Below, one piece after another: positions 7,568-15,331 of a DNA stretch of 64,000 nucleotides. Position 1 is the stretch's first letter, and each line of letters begins with the position of its first letter. Origin of the DNA: Arthrobacter sp. zg-Y919 (lineage in GTDB: Bacteria > Actinomycetota > Actinomycetes > Actinomycetales > Micrococcaceae); contig NZ_CP126242.1 in NCBI RefSeq assembly GCF_030142045.1, positions 2,480,001-2,544,000 of the forward strand, given 5' to 3'. The notes beneath the pieces were generated by a model that was not told the origin of the DNA, made no database searches, and was given only the letters and a program-made list of their open reading frames with translations. The translations under genes and the position numbers were made by a program.

Positions 7568-8839
7568 TCAGGGCTCGGGATGCTGGGCGTCGTACCGGGC
7601 GAACCGCGGCTGCATGCGCGCCAGCACGGCCACCAGGGCAAGGCAGATCAGCCCTCCGAGTACCGCCGCCCAGCCCTCTCCCACGAAGGACGCGTCCACG
7701 CCCGCCACCAGGTCCCCCAGCCGCGGCCCGCCAGCCACAACCACCACAAACACCCCCTGCAGCCTGCCGCGCATCGCGTCGGGGGTGGCGGACTGCAGGA
7801 TGGTGGACCGGAAGACGCCGCTGATGGAATCGGCAATCCCGGCGCAGGCCATCGCCGCAGCCGCGGGGATGAGCCACCGGGACGGGACCGCGCCGTCGTT
7901 GGATCCGGCCAGCACCACTACGACGCCGAAGGCCGTGACCGACAGCCCCCAGGCCGCGACCGACCACAGCACGGCCAGGCCCTGCCGGCGGACCAGCCCG
8001 AGCGGACCGGAGAACAGGCCGGCGAGGAAGGCGCCCACGGCCGTGGCGGCCAGCAGCACCCCCACCGTGGTGGCACCGCCGCCGAGCATCAGGGCTCCGA
8101 TGGCCGGCAGCAGGGCACGGGGCTGGGCGAAGACCATGGCGCACAGGTCCACCACGAAGGTCATGCGGATATTGGGCCTGGTGCCCAGAAAGCGGAACCC
8201 TTCCAGCACCGAGCCCAGCCCGGCCTTCTGCACCTTGCCGACCGGCGGCATCGGAGCCAGCCGGTACAGCGCCCACATGGCTGCGGTGAAGGTGACGACG
8301 TCGATCGTATAGGTCCAGCCGTAGCCGACGCGGGCCACGAGCACTCCCGCCAGCAGCGGACCGGCGGTCATCGCCAGGCCGAAGGTCATCATGCTCAGCG
8401 CATTGGCTGCGGGCAGCAGTTCCGGACGGACCAGGCGGGGAATGATGGCGCTGCGGGCCGGCTGGTTCAGTCCGCCCGCACCCGCATTGACGGCCACGAG
8501 GAAGTACAGCAGCCAGACGTTGCCCACCCCTGCCCAGGCCTGGGCGGCTATGCCGATGGTGCTGAGCCACAGCAGCCCCGAGGAAAGCAGTGCGACCTTA
8601 CGCCGGTCATAGGCGTCCACCACCGAACCGCCGTAGAGTCCGGCCAGGATCAGCGGCACCAGGCCCACCAGTCCCAGCAGCCCAACGTTGAAACTCGACT
8701 CGGTGAGTTCGTACACCTCCAGGCTTACCGCCACGAGGGTGAGCTGGGTGCCGACGGCGGACAGCGCGGTTCCGGTCCAGAGGCGGCGGAATTCCGGGCT
8801 TTCACGCAGGGGCGTGAGGTCAGCGAGCAGTCTTGGCAC
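7568..8839 (-). CDS. MFS transporter (enterobactin-exporter EntS-like fold)
   Basis: A 423-residue inner-membrane protein with about twelve hydrophobic helices. The start [32 protein letters not shown] is the pattern of the MFS_3 / EntS-type exporter group. A cytoplasmic loop with [11 protein letters not shown] after helix 2 is the usual MFS motif region. [25 protein letters not shown] segment is also characteristic of this group. Substrate unknown. GTG start at 8839. Its gene lies downstream of the divergent metallo-hydrolase with a 122-bp shared upstream region. Confidence 0.88.
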   Translation of the reverse strand: MPRLLADLTPLRESPEFRRLWTGTALSAVGTQLTLVAVSLEVYELTESSFNVGLLGLVGLVPLILAGLYGGSVVDAYDRRKVALLSSGLLWLSTIGIAAQAWAGVGNVWLLYFLVAVNAGAGGLNQPARSAIIPRLVRPELLPAANALSMMTFGLAMTAGPLLAGVLVARVGYGWTYTIDVVTFTAAMWALYRLAPMPPVGKVQKAGLGSVLEGFRFLGTRPNIRMTFVVDLCAMVFAQPRALLPAIGALMLGGGATTVGVLLAATAVGAFLAGLFSGPLGLVRRQGLAVLWSVAAWGLSVTAFGVVVVLAGSNDGAVPSRWLIPAAAAMACAGIADSISGVFRSTILQSATPDAMRGRLQGVFVVVVAGGPRLGDLVAGVDASFVGEGWAAVLGGLICLALVAVLARMQPRFARYDAQHPEP

Positions 8840-8961
8840 CAGAGCAGTCTAGGGGCCCGGCGGCCCCGATCCGGCGCAGTACACGCACACCGCAATAGGA
8901 AGCATGCTTAGGATGGGAAGGAACCGATGCAGCCGCCGTTCCCGCCGAAGGAGTAACCACC

Positions 8962-9705
8962 GTGTTTACCCGCAATGTTGCCGATGGAATCCACCGCATC
9001 GAGCATGCCCACGTCAATGTCTACCTGGTTGAGGACGACGACGGCGTGGCGGTGATCGACGCCGGCCTGCCGGGAATGTGGCCGCACCTGACCGGGGCGC
9101 TGGACGAACTGGGCTACGGTGCCGGCGATATCCGCGCCCTGGTGCTGACACACGCGCATTTCGACCACGTGGGCACCGCCGCCCGGCTCCGGCAGGAATA
9201 CCGCACGCCCATCCTGGTGCATGACGCCGACCGGTACATTGCCGCCCACCCCTACCGCTACCGGCATGAGACCAACCGGTTCCTGTATCCCCTGCGCTAC
9301 CCCAAGGCCGTCCCCGTCCTGGGCGCGATGACCCTCGCCGGAGCGTTGAACGTGCGCGGAGTGACCGACGTGCACAGCCTGACCCCGGACTCCGGCGACA
9401 CCCTGCCCGGCAGGCCACGGGTTCTGTATACGCCGGGGCATACAGCCGGACACATAGCCCTGCACTATCCGGACCGCGGCGTCCTGATCAGCGGCGATTC
9501 CCTGGTCACCCTTGACCCCTACACCGGATCCAAAGGACCCCAGATCGTGTCCGGTGCGGCAACTGCGGACAGTGCCCAGGCGCTCGAGTCGCTGGCACTG
9601 CTGGCCGAGGCCGATGCACCGCTGCTGCTCACCGGCCACGGCGAGCCGTGGCGGGACGGCTCGGCGGCGGCAGTGGAGCAGGCGCTGGCCCGCGGCGCGT
9701 CCTAG
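8962..9705 (+). CDS. MBL-fold metallo-hydrolase
   Basis: A 247-residue metallo-beta-lactamase-fold hydrolase. The metal motif THAHFDHVG is at residues 66-74, GHTAGHIALHYPD near 158, SGDSLV near 176 and TGHGEPW near 221, giving the full set of di-metal ligands. Substrate cannot be assigned; lactonase- or glyoxalase-II-like chemistry fits the fold. GTG start at 8962 has GAAGGAG 8 bases upstream. The gene faces the next operon tail-to-tail, and a tandem repeat fills the 93-bp gap. Confidence 0.88.
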   Translation: MFTRNVADGIHRIEHAHVNVYLVEDDDGVAVIDAGLPGMWPHLTGALDELGYGAGDIRALVLTHAHFDHVGTAARLRQEYRTPILVHDADRYIAAHPYRYRHETNRFLYPLRYPKAVPVLGAMTLAGALNVRGVTDVHSLTPDSGDTLPGRPRVLYTPGHTAGHIALHYPDRGVLISGDSLVTLDPYTGSKGPQIVSGAATADSAQALESLALLAEADAPLLLTGHGEPWRDGSAAAVEQALARGAS

Positions 9706-9734
9706 CCCGCGAAACCCCAGGGACTGGGCGGTCC

Positions 9735-9809
9735 CGCCGGCGCAGGGGTTAGACAGACTCGCCGGCGCAGGGGTTAGACAGACCCGCCGGCGCAGGGGTT
9801 AGGCAGACC
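9735..9809. repeat. Three tandem 25-bp copies spanning a gene 3' end
   Basis: Units start at 9735, 9760 and 9785 and read CGCCGGCGCAGGGGTTAG plus seven bases, nearly identical. The third copy contains the TAA stop (9799-9801, minus strand) of the adjacent hydrolase gene, and the other two carry the same stop triplet outside the gene. No spacers are present, so it is not a CRISPR. Confidence 0.9.
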
Positions 9810-10551
9810 CGCCGCCGTCCGTGCCGGCGTCGTCGAGTTCCTGTTCCAGCACGTCGAGCAAGCGGGAATCCCCGATGGGCCGGAAATGGCCCATGGACTC
9901 CAGCTGGACGTTCCGCGCACCGGCCAGGTGGCTGCCCGCGGGGATATGGGGATCGAAGCTGCTGTAGACAGAGGTAATCCGGGCGTTCACGTCCTCGTTG
10001 CGCAGCAGTCGCTGCAGGAACGCATCCCGGGGCGAGAAGGCACGGATCGATGCCAGCGGAAACAGGTTGGCGTACACGGAGCCGGAGAAGGGCGTGTTCA
10101 CGGCAATCATGCGCGCCACCCGCGCTCCGCCGTCGGGCAGGGTCATCAGGTGCTTGCCGATCAGCCCGCCCTTGCTGTGCGCCAGGACCAGGACATCCTG
10201 CAGGTCCTGGTCCACCAGATAGCGTTCCACCAGCTCCGCCATCTGCTCAATGGCTCCGCGGTTGTAGCCCAGCGGCGCCACGGTGTGCACCGGATGGCCT
10301 CGATCGTAGAGGTAGTCGGCCAGCGGGCGCAGGAACTGCCAGTTCTCGTAGACGCCGGGGATCAGCACCACCGGAGCCCGCACCTCGCCCTCCGGATGCA
10401 GGTACGCCGCAGGGTCGCGGCGGAAGAGGAAGCCGTGGACCTGCCAGTAGGCCACGTAGAAGTAGTCCGAGGCCCAGCCCCGCGCCTGGCGCGCCCAGCG
10501 GAAGATCCGTCCCTGCCGGCGCGGGCGGACACCCGGGCGGAGGGTGCTCAC
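9799..10551 (-). CDS. Alpha/beta-fold hydrolase (lipase-like)
   Basis: About 250 residues. A strand PVVLIPGVYENWQFLRPLADYLY is followed by the nucleophile elbow LAHSKGGLIGKHLM (Ser in A-H-S-K-G), an acidic residue in YSSFDPHIP, and a late histidine in LESMGHFRPI, together giving a plausible Ser-Asp-His triad. The GTG start at 10551 is chosen because it overlaps the TGA of the upstream hydrolase as GTGA; the open frame continues upstream but only as out-of-frame reading of that gene. Substrate unknown; the oxyanion segment resembles triacylglycerol-lipase-like proteins. It is translationally coupled to a second alpha/beta hydrolase, so the two probably act together. Confidence 0.82.
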   Translation of the reverse strand: MSTLRPGVRPRRQGRIFRWARQARGWASDYFYVAYWQVHGFLFRRDPAAYLHPEGEVRAPVVLIPGVYENWQFLRPLADYLYDRGHPVHTVAPLGYNRGAIEQMAELVERYLVDQDLQDVLVLAHSKGGLIGKHLMTLPDGGARVARMIAVNTPFSGSVYANLFPLASIRAFSPRDAFLQRLLRNEDVNARITSVYSSFDPHIPAGSHLAGARNVQLESMGHFRPIGDSRLLDVLEQELDDAGTDGGGSA

Positions 10552-11336
10552 CGTACCGCTGCTGCGGAACGCATCAGTTCGGCCGTCTCCTTTGGCCGGG
10601 TGTACATCATCACGTGCGGCTGGCCGGGGATTTCCGCGGTTACGGCACCGGGGCGGGCAGCGGCAAGCCGGGCCACCCAGTCGGCGCGCACCACGGGATC
10701 CTTGCCGCCGCGCACCAGCAGGACCGGCGGCTTCACCCCGCCGATCCGTTCCTCCATCCGGTGCCGGATCATCACGGGCAGCGTGGACAGGTACCAGCGC
10801 GGACCCGCACGCAAATAATCCGTGATCAGCAGGTAGTTGACCGCCGGGGGTTCGACCAGGCAGTCCTGCATCAGCCGCAGCGCCTGCAGCGGAGCCGAGC
10901 GCTCGGCGTCGTTGATGGTTGGTCCCAGCAGGACCACCGAGGAGGCGGCCTCCGGGGCGGCGAGCGCCATTTCCACCACCACCTGGCAGCCCATGGAATG
11001 ACCCACCCACTGCGCACGGTGAATCCCGGCAGCATCGAGTGCCTGCACGGCAATGCGTCCGAAGTCCTCCATCTGCAGCTGCCTGCGGGGTTTGGGAGTC
11101 GAGCCGAAGCCCGGCAGTTCCAGCGTGTGCACGGTGGACGAGCGCGCCAGTTCCCAGATCAACGGTCCGTAGTACCGCTCCGAAGCTCCGATCCCGTGCA
11201 CCAGGACCACCTCGCTGCGGGTCTGCGGCCACTCCGGCGTTCCGGCGTCGTCAAAGCGCCGGTACGTACGGATATCCACGTGCGTCTCCCCTACCGCCAC
11301 GCGCTGGTATCCGGTTCGAACTTCTGCTGCCGGCAC
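10548..11336 (-). CDS. Alpha/beta-fold hydrolase
   Basis: A 262-residue cytoplasmic alpha/beta hydrolase. The oxyanion motif VHGIGASERYYGPLI is near residue 47. The nucleophile elbow VGHSMGCQVVVEM is near residue 118. An acid is found in VRGGKDPVV and a histidine in GQPHVMMY near the end. The GTG start at 11336 follows an AT-poor leader. It is the first gene of a two-gene unit, overlapping the next by GTGA. The partner hydrolase and the divergent Fur gene give no direct clue to substrate. Confidence 0.85.
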   Translation of the reverse strand: MPAAEVRTGYQRVAVGETHVDIRTYRRFDDAGTPEWPQTRSEVVLVHGIGASERYYGPLIWELARSSTVHTLELPGFGSTPKPRRQLQMEDFGRIAVQALDAAGIHRAQWVGHSMGCQVVVEMALAAPEAASSVVLLGPTINDAERSAPLQALRLMQDCLVEPPAVNYLLITDYLRAGPRWYLSTLPVMIRHRMEERIGGVKPPVLLVRGGKDPVVRADWVARLAAARPGAVTAEIPGQPHVMMYTRPKETAELMRSAAAVR

Positions 11337-11407
11337 TATGCCTCCGCTTGATGTTCCGTTGAATCAATCTCCGCCCAGCGTACCGGGACCGTGGCAGGTA
11401 AGGCGAT

Positions 11408-11434
11408 CCTTATTATGAGTAACTCAAAATAAGG
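11408..11434. promoter_or_regulatory. 27-bp Fur/PerR-type operator palindrome
   Basis: CCTTATTATGAGT-A-ACTCAAAATAAGG has 13-base arms with a single mismatch. It ends 6 bases before the first ATG of the Fur-family gene. Position and AT-rich dyad form fit autorepression by FurA/CatR-type regulators. It also lies about 75 bases upstream of the divergent hydrolase gene start. Confidence 0.8.
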
Positions 11435-11439
11435 CTAGG

Positions 11440-11901
11440 ATGATGAGCATGACTGGAACCGCAGCAGCAGAGGAGGCCACCGCCAGGTGGTCGGACGAGC
11501 TGCGCGCCCACGGCCGCCGCGTCACCAAGCAGCGCCTCGCCGTACTCCGTGCCGTCGACGCTGCACCGCACTCGGTGGCGGACGACGTCGTCGTCGGTGT
11601 CCGTAGGGAGCTTCCGGACATTTCACTGCAGTCCATCTATGTGGTCCTCGCGGATCTCACTGAGACCGGCCTGCTGCGGAAAATCGAAACCCCGGATTCT
11701 CCGGCCCGGTACGAGACCCGCGTGAATGACAACCACCACCACGCGATCTGCACCGGCTGCGGCCGGATCGAGGACGTGGACTGCGCCGTCGGCCACGCTC
11801 CCTGCCTGACCCCCGGAAATACCCACGGCATGACCATCCAGATTGCGGATGTTCTCTACCGCGGGCTCTGCACCGACTGCGCCGCCGCAGCCGCGTCCTA
11901 G
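11440..11901 (+). CDS. furA: Fur-family regulator (peroxide-responsive FurA/CatR type)
   Basis: A 153-residue Fur-family metalloregulator. A wHTH covers residues 25-85 (RVTKQRLAVLRAVD, SLQSIYVVLADLTETGLLRKI). The metal-binding region has NDNHHHAICTGCG, with CxxC at 104-107 and a second CxxC at 144-147, the pair that holds structural zinc. Placement directly before catalase matches PerR/CatR/FurA regulators that sense peroxide with an iron centre. The first ATG is at 11440; ATG at 11449 has AGGA 8 bases upstream and may be the true start. The 27-bp palindrome in front suggests autoregulation and co-control of katA. Confidence 0.92.
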   Translation: MMSMTGTAAAEEATARWSDELRAHGRRVTKQRLAVLRAVDAAPHSVADDVVVGVRRELPDISLQSIYVVLADLTETGLLRKIETPDSPARYETRVNDNHHHAICTGCGRIEDVDCAVGHAPCLTPGNTHGMTIQIADVLYRGLCTDCAAAAAS

Positions 11902-11953
11902 CCCACCCTGATCCCCCTTCACCTTTTTTGCCAGCACCAGAGAAAGAACAAGT

Positions 11954-13444
11954 ATGTCTAACTTCACCACCACGCAGACCGGCACCCCGGTTTCCAGCGA
12001 CGCACACTCGCTGAGCACCGGCGCCGACGGCGCCGTTGCCCTTCACGACCGTTACCTGGTCGAGAAGCTGGCCCAGTTCAACCGGGAGCGCATGCCGGAA
12101 CGCATCGTGCACGCCAAGGGCGGCGGCGCATTCGGTGAGTTCGTAGTCACTGAGGATGTCTCCAAGTACACCCGTGCCGCTGTTTTCCAGCCGGGCACCG
12201 TGACCGAGACCGTCCAGCGGTTCTCCTCCGTCGCCGGCGAAATGGGTTCCCCCGACACCTGGCGCGACGTACGCGGCTTCGCGATGCGTTTCTACAGCAC
12301 CGAGGGCAACTACGACATCGTCGGCAACAACACTCCGGTGTTCTTCATCCGCGACGGCATCAAGTTCCCGGACTTCATCCACTCGCAGAAGCGCCTCCCG
12401 GGCTCCGGACTGCGTGACGCCGACATGCAGTGGGACTTCTGGACCAACTCCCCCGAGTCCGCGCACCAGGTCACCTACCTGATGGGTGACCGCGGCCTGC
12501 CGACGTCGTGGCGTGAAATGCCCGGCTTCGGCTCGCACACGTACCAGTGGATCAACGCTGCCGGCGAGCGCTTCTGGGTGAAGTACCACTTCACGTCCAA
12601 CCAGGGCAACCATGAAATCACCGGTGCCGAGGCTGAAAAGATTGCCGGCGCCGACGCCGACTACTACCGCCGCGACCTGTACGAGGCCATCGAGGCCGGC
12701 AACTTCCCGTCCTGGGACCTGCACGTGCAGGTTATGCCGTACGAAGATGCCAAGACCTACCGGTTCAACCCGTTCGACCTGACGAAGGTCTGGCCGCACG
12801 CGGACTACCCGCTGATCAAGGTGGGTACCCACACCCTGAACCGCAACCCGGAGAACTTCTTCGCGCAGATCGAGCAGGTTGCCCTGTCCCCCGCGAACCT
12901 GGTTCCCGGCATCGACGCCAGCCCGGACAAGATGCTGATGGCCCGCATCTTCTCCTACCCGGATGCCCAGCGTTACCGCATCGGCGCCAACTACAACCAG
13001 CTGCCGGTCAACGCACCGAAGGCACCGGTCAACAACTACTCGCAGGACGGCGCCATGCGCTTCTCCTACAACTCCCCGGAGACCCCGGTCTACGCACCGA
13101 ACACGCTGGGCGGCCCCGCGGCCGACGCAGCGCTTGCCGGTGCGGGCAGCTGGGAGAACGACGGCGCCCTGGTGCGTTCCGCCGCGACCCTGCACTCCGA
13201 GGACAGCGACTTCGGCCAGGCCGGCACGCTGTACCGCGAGGTTTACGATGACGCCGCTAAGCAGCGTTTCCTGGAAACCATCACCGGTGCCATCTCCGGC
13301 GTGAAGCGTCCGCACATCCGCGAAGCTGCGATCCAGTACTGGACCAACGTTGACGCGGTCCTGGGCGAGAAGCTGCGCCTCTCCCTGGCACAGGGCGAGA
13401 CCACGGCCAACGAAAAGGCCGAGTTCGTGGGCGTTGCTGAGTAA
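11954..13444 (+). CDS. katA: Catalase, small-subunit haem type
   Basis: A 496-residue monofunctional haem catalase that breaks hydrogen peroxide into water and oxygen in the cytoplasm. The distal catalytic histidine lies in [14 protein letters not shown] near residue 55. The proximal haem-ligand region is [14 protein letters not shown] near residue 337. Length fits small-subunit (clade 3) catalases. It starts 52 bases after the Fur-family gene, probably on the same transcript and under the same peroxide control. A strong terminator follows. Confidence 0.96.
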   Translation: MSNFTTTQTGTPVSSDAHSLSTGADGAVALHDRYLVEKLAQFNRERMPERIVHAKGGGAFGEFVVTEDVSKYTRAAVFQPGTVTETVQRFSSVAGEMGSPDTWRDVRGFAMRFYSTEGNYDIVGNNTPVFFIRDGIKFPDFIHSQKRLPGSGLRDADMQWDFWTNSPESAHQVTYLMGDRGLPTSWREMPGFGSHTYQWINAAGERFWVKYHFTSNQGNHEITGAEAEKIAGADADYYRRDLYEAIEAGNFPSWDLHVQVMPYEDAKTYRFNPFDLTKVWPHADYPLIKVGTHTLNRNPENFFAQIEQVALSPANLVPGIDASPDKMLMARIFSYPDAQRYRIGANYNQLPVNAPKAPVNNYSQDGAMRFSYNSPETPVYAPNTLGGPAADAALAGAGSWENDGALVRSAATLHSEDSDFGQAGTLYREVYDDAAKQRFLETITGAISGVKRPHIREAAIQYWTNVDAVLGEKLRLSLAQGETTANEKAEFVGVAE

Positions 13445-13462
13445 CTTCAGCACCCTATAGAC

Positions 13463-13504
13463 ACAGCAGCGGCTGGTCCCTTCGGGGGCCGGCCGCTGCT
13501 GTTT
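13463..13504 (+). terminator. Intrinsic terminator of katA
   Basis: ACAGCAGCGGC (13463-13473) pairs perfectly with GCCGCTGCTGT (13492-13502). An inner GGTCCC/GGGGCC stem closes on a TTCG loop, and TTT follows within the arm. It begins 19 bases after the stop. Confidence 0.9.
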
Positions 13505-13512
13505 GTCCGCGA

Positions 13513-13574
13513 AGCTTTACCGGGAGGGCGTACTCCTGCCCGTTCCACACAGCTTTACCGGGAAGGCCAGTACC
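13513..13574. repeat. Imperfect direct repeat of the crtEb 3' end
   Basis: AGCTTTACCGGGA plus about ten similar bases occurs at 13513-13535 and again at 13551-13574. The second copy holds the TAA stop of crtEb (13555-13557, minus strand); the first carries a spare TAA downstream. Confidence 0.7.
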
Positions 13575-14442
13575 AGATGATCAGCAGGGTCACGAGGAAT
13601 CCGGTGAGGAAGTTCAGCTTCAGGAACCGCTTCCAGCCGGAGTTGGCGGCTGCGGAACCGGCGTCGGTGATCCGTAGGAACGGAACCAGGTTGAGGATGT
13701 AGGGCAGCGCCAGCAGGCAGCCCAGGACCGCCGGCCACGCGGTGTTGAGCATCAGCAGGCCCGCAGCAAGGTAAGCGGCTGCGGCGAGCCACACCACCGG
13801 CCGGGCCCCGAGCACAGTGGCGATGGACCCGATGCCGCCTTCCCGGTCCGGCACCACGTCCTGAACAGCGCCGAATGCCTGGCTGGCCATGCCCCAGAGG
13901 AAGAAAGCCCCAAGGACTGCCCAGAGTTCCGGAGTGAATACCGCCCCGGCCAGGACCAATCCGTATACCGCCGGGCTGACGAAGTGCGTGCTGGAGGTCA
14001 TCGAATCCAGGAAGGGCCGTTCCTTGAACCGCAGTCCCGGGGCGCTGTACGCAACCACTGCAAAGACGCTTATGGCGAGCACCAGCCAGGACAGCGGACT
14101 TCCGAGCAGGACCAGGGCAATCAGGAACGGCACATTCGTGAGGACTGCCGCCCACAGCGTGGTGCGGTGGAACCCGCGGTCCAGTACGGCGCCTTCCACT
14201 CCCCCCTTACGCGGATTGTGCAGGTCGGACTCGTAATCGAAAACGTCATTGATGCCGTACATCGCCAGGTTGTAGGGGACCAGGAAGTAGAGGGTGCCGA
14301 TGACCCAGGCCAGGTCGATCCGTCCGGTGGTGAGCAGGTAGGCGGCAGCAAACGGGTAGGCCGTATTCACCCAGGAGAGCGGCCGCGAGGACACCAGCAG
14401 CATGCGCAGGGTTCCCGTCGTTCCGGTGGCGGCAGGGCTCAC
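13555..14442 (-). CDS. crtEb: Lycopene elongase (UbiA-type prenyltransferase)
   Basis: A UbiA-superfamily membrane prenyltransferase of about 295 residues with 7-8 hydrophobic helices. CrtEb-type enzymes add C5 units from DMAPP to both ends of lycopene to give C50 flavuxanthin-type products. The first Asp-rich motif is NDVFDYESD near residue 70, and the second is QDVVPDREGG near residue 195. The GTG start at 14442 is picked because it overlaps the crtYf stop as GTGA and gives the family length. It is the last gene of the crt operon. Confidence 0.9.
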   Translation of the reverse strand: MSPAATGTTGTLRMLLVSSRPLSWVNTAYPFAAAYLLTTGRIDLAWVIGTLYFLVPYNLAMYGINDVFDYESDLHNPRKGGVEGAVLDRGFHRTTLWAAVLTNVPFLIALVLLGSPLSWLVLAISVFAVVAYSAPGLRFKERPFLDSMTSSTHFVSPAVYGLVLAGAVFTPELWAVLGAFFLWGMASQAFGAVQDVVPDREGGIGSIATVLGARPVVWLAAAAYLAAGLLMLNTAWPAVLGCLLALPYILNLVPFLRITDAGSAAANSGWKRFLKLNFLTGFLVTLLIIWYWPSR

Positions 14443-14858
14443 GGTTGCTCCTTCGGGTGCGGTTTCCCGCTGGTTGCTCTGGAGCCGGCTCCGCGGCCGG
14501 GCCCGGCTCCGGAGACAGGGGCGTGTCCGGGGGCGGGGGCATGTCCGGGGGCGGGGGCATGTCCGGGCAGCAGTACCCAGAGCGCGGGAAGCAGCAGCAC
14601 GGCTGCAAGTGGATAGGCGAAATCTTCCAGCGGGGCTGCCCCGGCGAAGGCTCCGGAAATACGGTCCTCGTTGTACCAAAAGAGGCCGGCGCGGATCATA
14701 ACGTTGTCGAAGACAGCGGTCAGGGCCAACAGGACGACGGCGGTGACGGCTGCTGCCGCCGCGAAGTAGCGGGGACGGCGGCGGGTGCGCAGCAGGGCTG
14801 TTGCGGCGGCCAGGGCTGCCGGCACCAGGAAGAAGGCATTGAGGGTCCAGTACGTCAC
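14439..14858 (-). CDS. crtYf: C50 carotenoid cyclase subunit (CrtYf type)
   Basis: A 139-residue membrane protein with three hydrophobic helices, one half of the heterodimeric cyclase that closes the end rings of C50 carotenoids. The lycopene-cyclase-domain motifs FDNVMI, GLFWYNEDRISG and PLEDFAYPL are all present in the first 90 residues. The C-terminal 40 residues are an added low-complexity tail with three PGHAPA-like repeats and Gly/Arg-rich sequence, encoded by an 18-bp DNA repeat near 14524-14570. The GTG start overlaps the crtYe stop as GTGA. Confidence 0.88.
   Translation of the reverse strand: MTYWTLNAFFLVPAALAAATALLRTRRRPRYFAAAAAVTAVVLLALTAVFDNVMIRAGLFWYNEDRISGAFAGAAPLEDFAYPLAAVLLLPALWVLLPGHAPAPGHAPAPGHAPVSGAGPGRGAGSRATSGKPHPKEQP
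14524..14570. repeat. 18-bp tandem repeat inside crtYf
   Basis: The unit GGGGGCATGTCCGGGGGC is repeated in frame and encodes the repeated PGHAPA segment of the CrtYf tail. Confidence 0.75.
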
Positions 14859-15331
14859 GGCTGCCTCCCCACCGCATGGCCCGGGTGCCCGCCAGGGAGG
14901 TCCGGATCGGGTCCGGCCACCTGGTCCGGGGCTCCGCCGGGGAGGTCCGGATCGGGTCCGGCCCTCTGGTCCGGGGCTCCGCCGGGGAGGTCCGGGGCGC
15001 GACGCACGCCCCGTTCAGCGGCCCGCCCGGCAACCAGACGCACCAGGCCGAAGACCACCATGGTCAGGTAGCAGAGGAAGGCCAGGAAAAAGATCTCCTC
15101 CACGGGCAGGTGTGGTGCCAGGGTGAGGCCAAGCATGAAGGGAGTCTCGCCCCGGTAGAAGATATCGGAGCCGATGCCGGCCAGGTCCCAGCCGGTGAAG
15201 AACACCACGCCTGCCGCCAGCACTACGGCGGCCCGGCGCGCATCGGCAAAGAAGAACAGCCGGAACCGGCGGTCCAGGAGCACCATGCAGCCCAGGGACA
15301 GCAGCAGGAAGAGCAGGTACAGGAGGCCCAT
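14855..15331 (-). CDS. crtYe: C50 carotenoid cyclase subunit (CrtYe type)
   Basis: A 158-residue membrane protein, partner of CrtYf in the C50 epsilon- or beta-type cyclase. It has hydrophobic helices at 1-18, 34-50 and 82-105 and the motifs LDRRFRLFFF, GWDLAGIGSDIFYRGE and LPVEEIFFLAFLCYLTMV. From about residue 117 a tail consists of a 15-residue repeat (LPGGAPDQ-x-AGPDPD) in two full copies plus a partial one; the core is normal without it. The ATG at 15331 overlaps the crtI TAA by one base (TAATG). The open frame further upstream is out-of-frame crtI. Confidence 0.88.
   Translation of the reverse strand: MGLLYLLFLLLSLGCMVLLDRRFRLFFFADARRAAVVLAAGVVFFTGWDLAGIGSDIFYRGETPFMLGLTLAPHLPVEEIFFLAFLCYLTMVVFGLVRLVAGRAAERGVRRAPDLPGGAPDQRAGPDPDLPGGAPDQVAGPDPDLPGGHPGHAVGRQP
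14896..15000. repeat. 45-bp in-frame tandem repeat inside crtYe
   Basis: GGAGGTCCGG starts copies at 14896, 14941 and 14986, giving a period of 45 bp (15 codons) and 2.3 copies. It encodes the C-terminal repeated tail of CrtYe. Confidence 0.9.

Noticed and set aside
9735..9809. Possible CRISPR array
   Set aside because: The copies are directly adjacent with no spacers and no cas genes are present.
10552..11232. N-terminal extension of the second hydrolase
   Set aside because: This part only reads the upstream hydrolase gene in another frame. The GTGA junction at 10548-10551 gives the real start.
14443..15033. Long N-terminal extension of crtEb
   Set aside because: It runs through crtYf and crtYe repeats out of frame. 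The GTG overlapping the crtYf stop gives the normal length.
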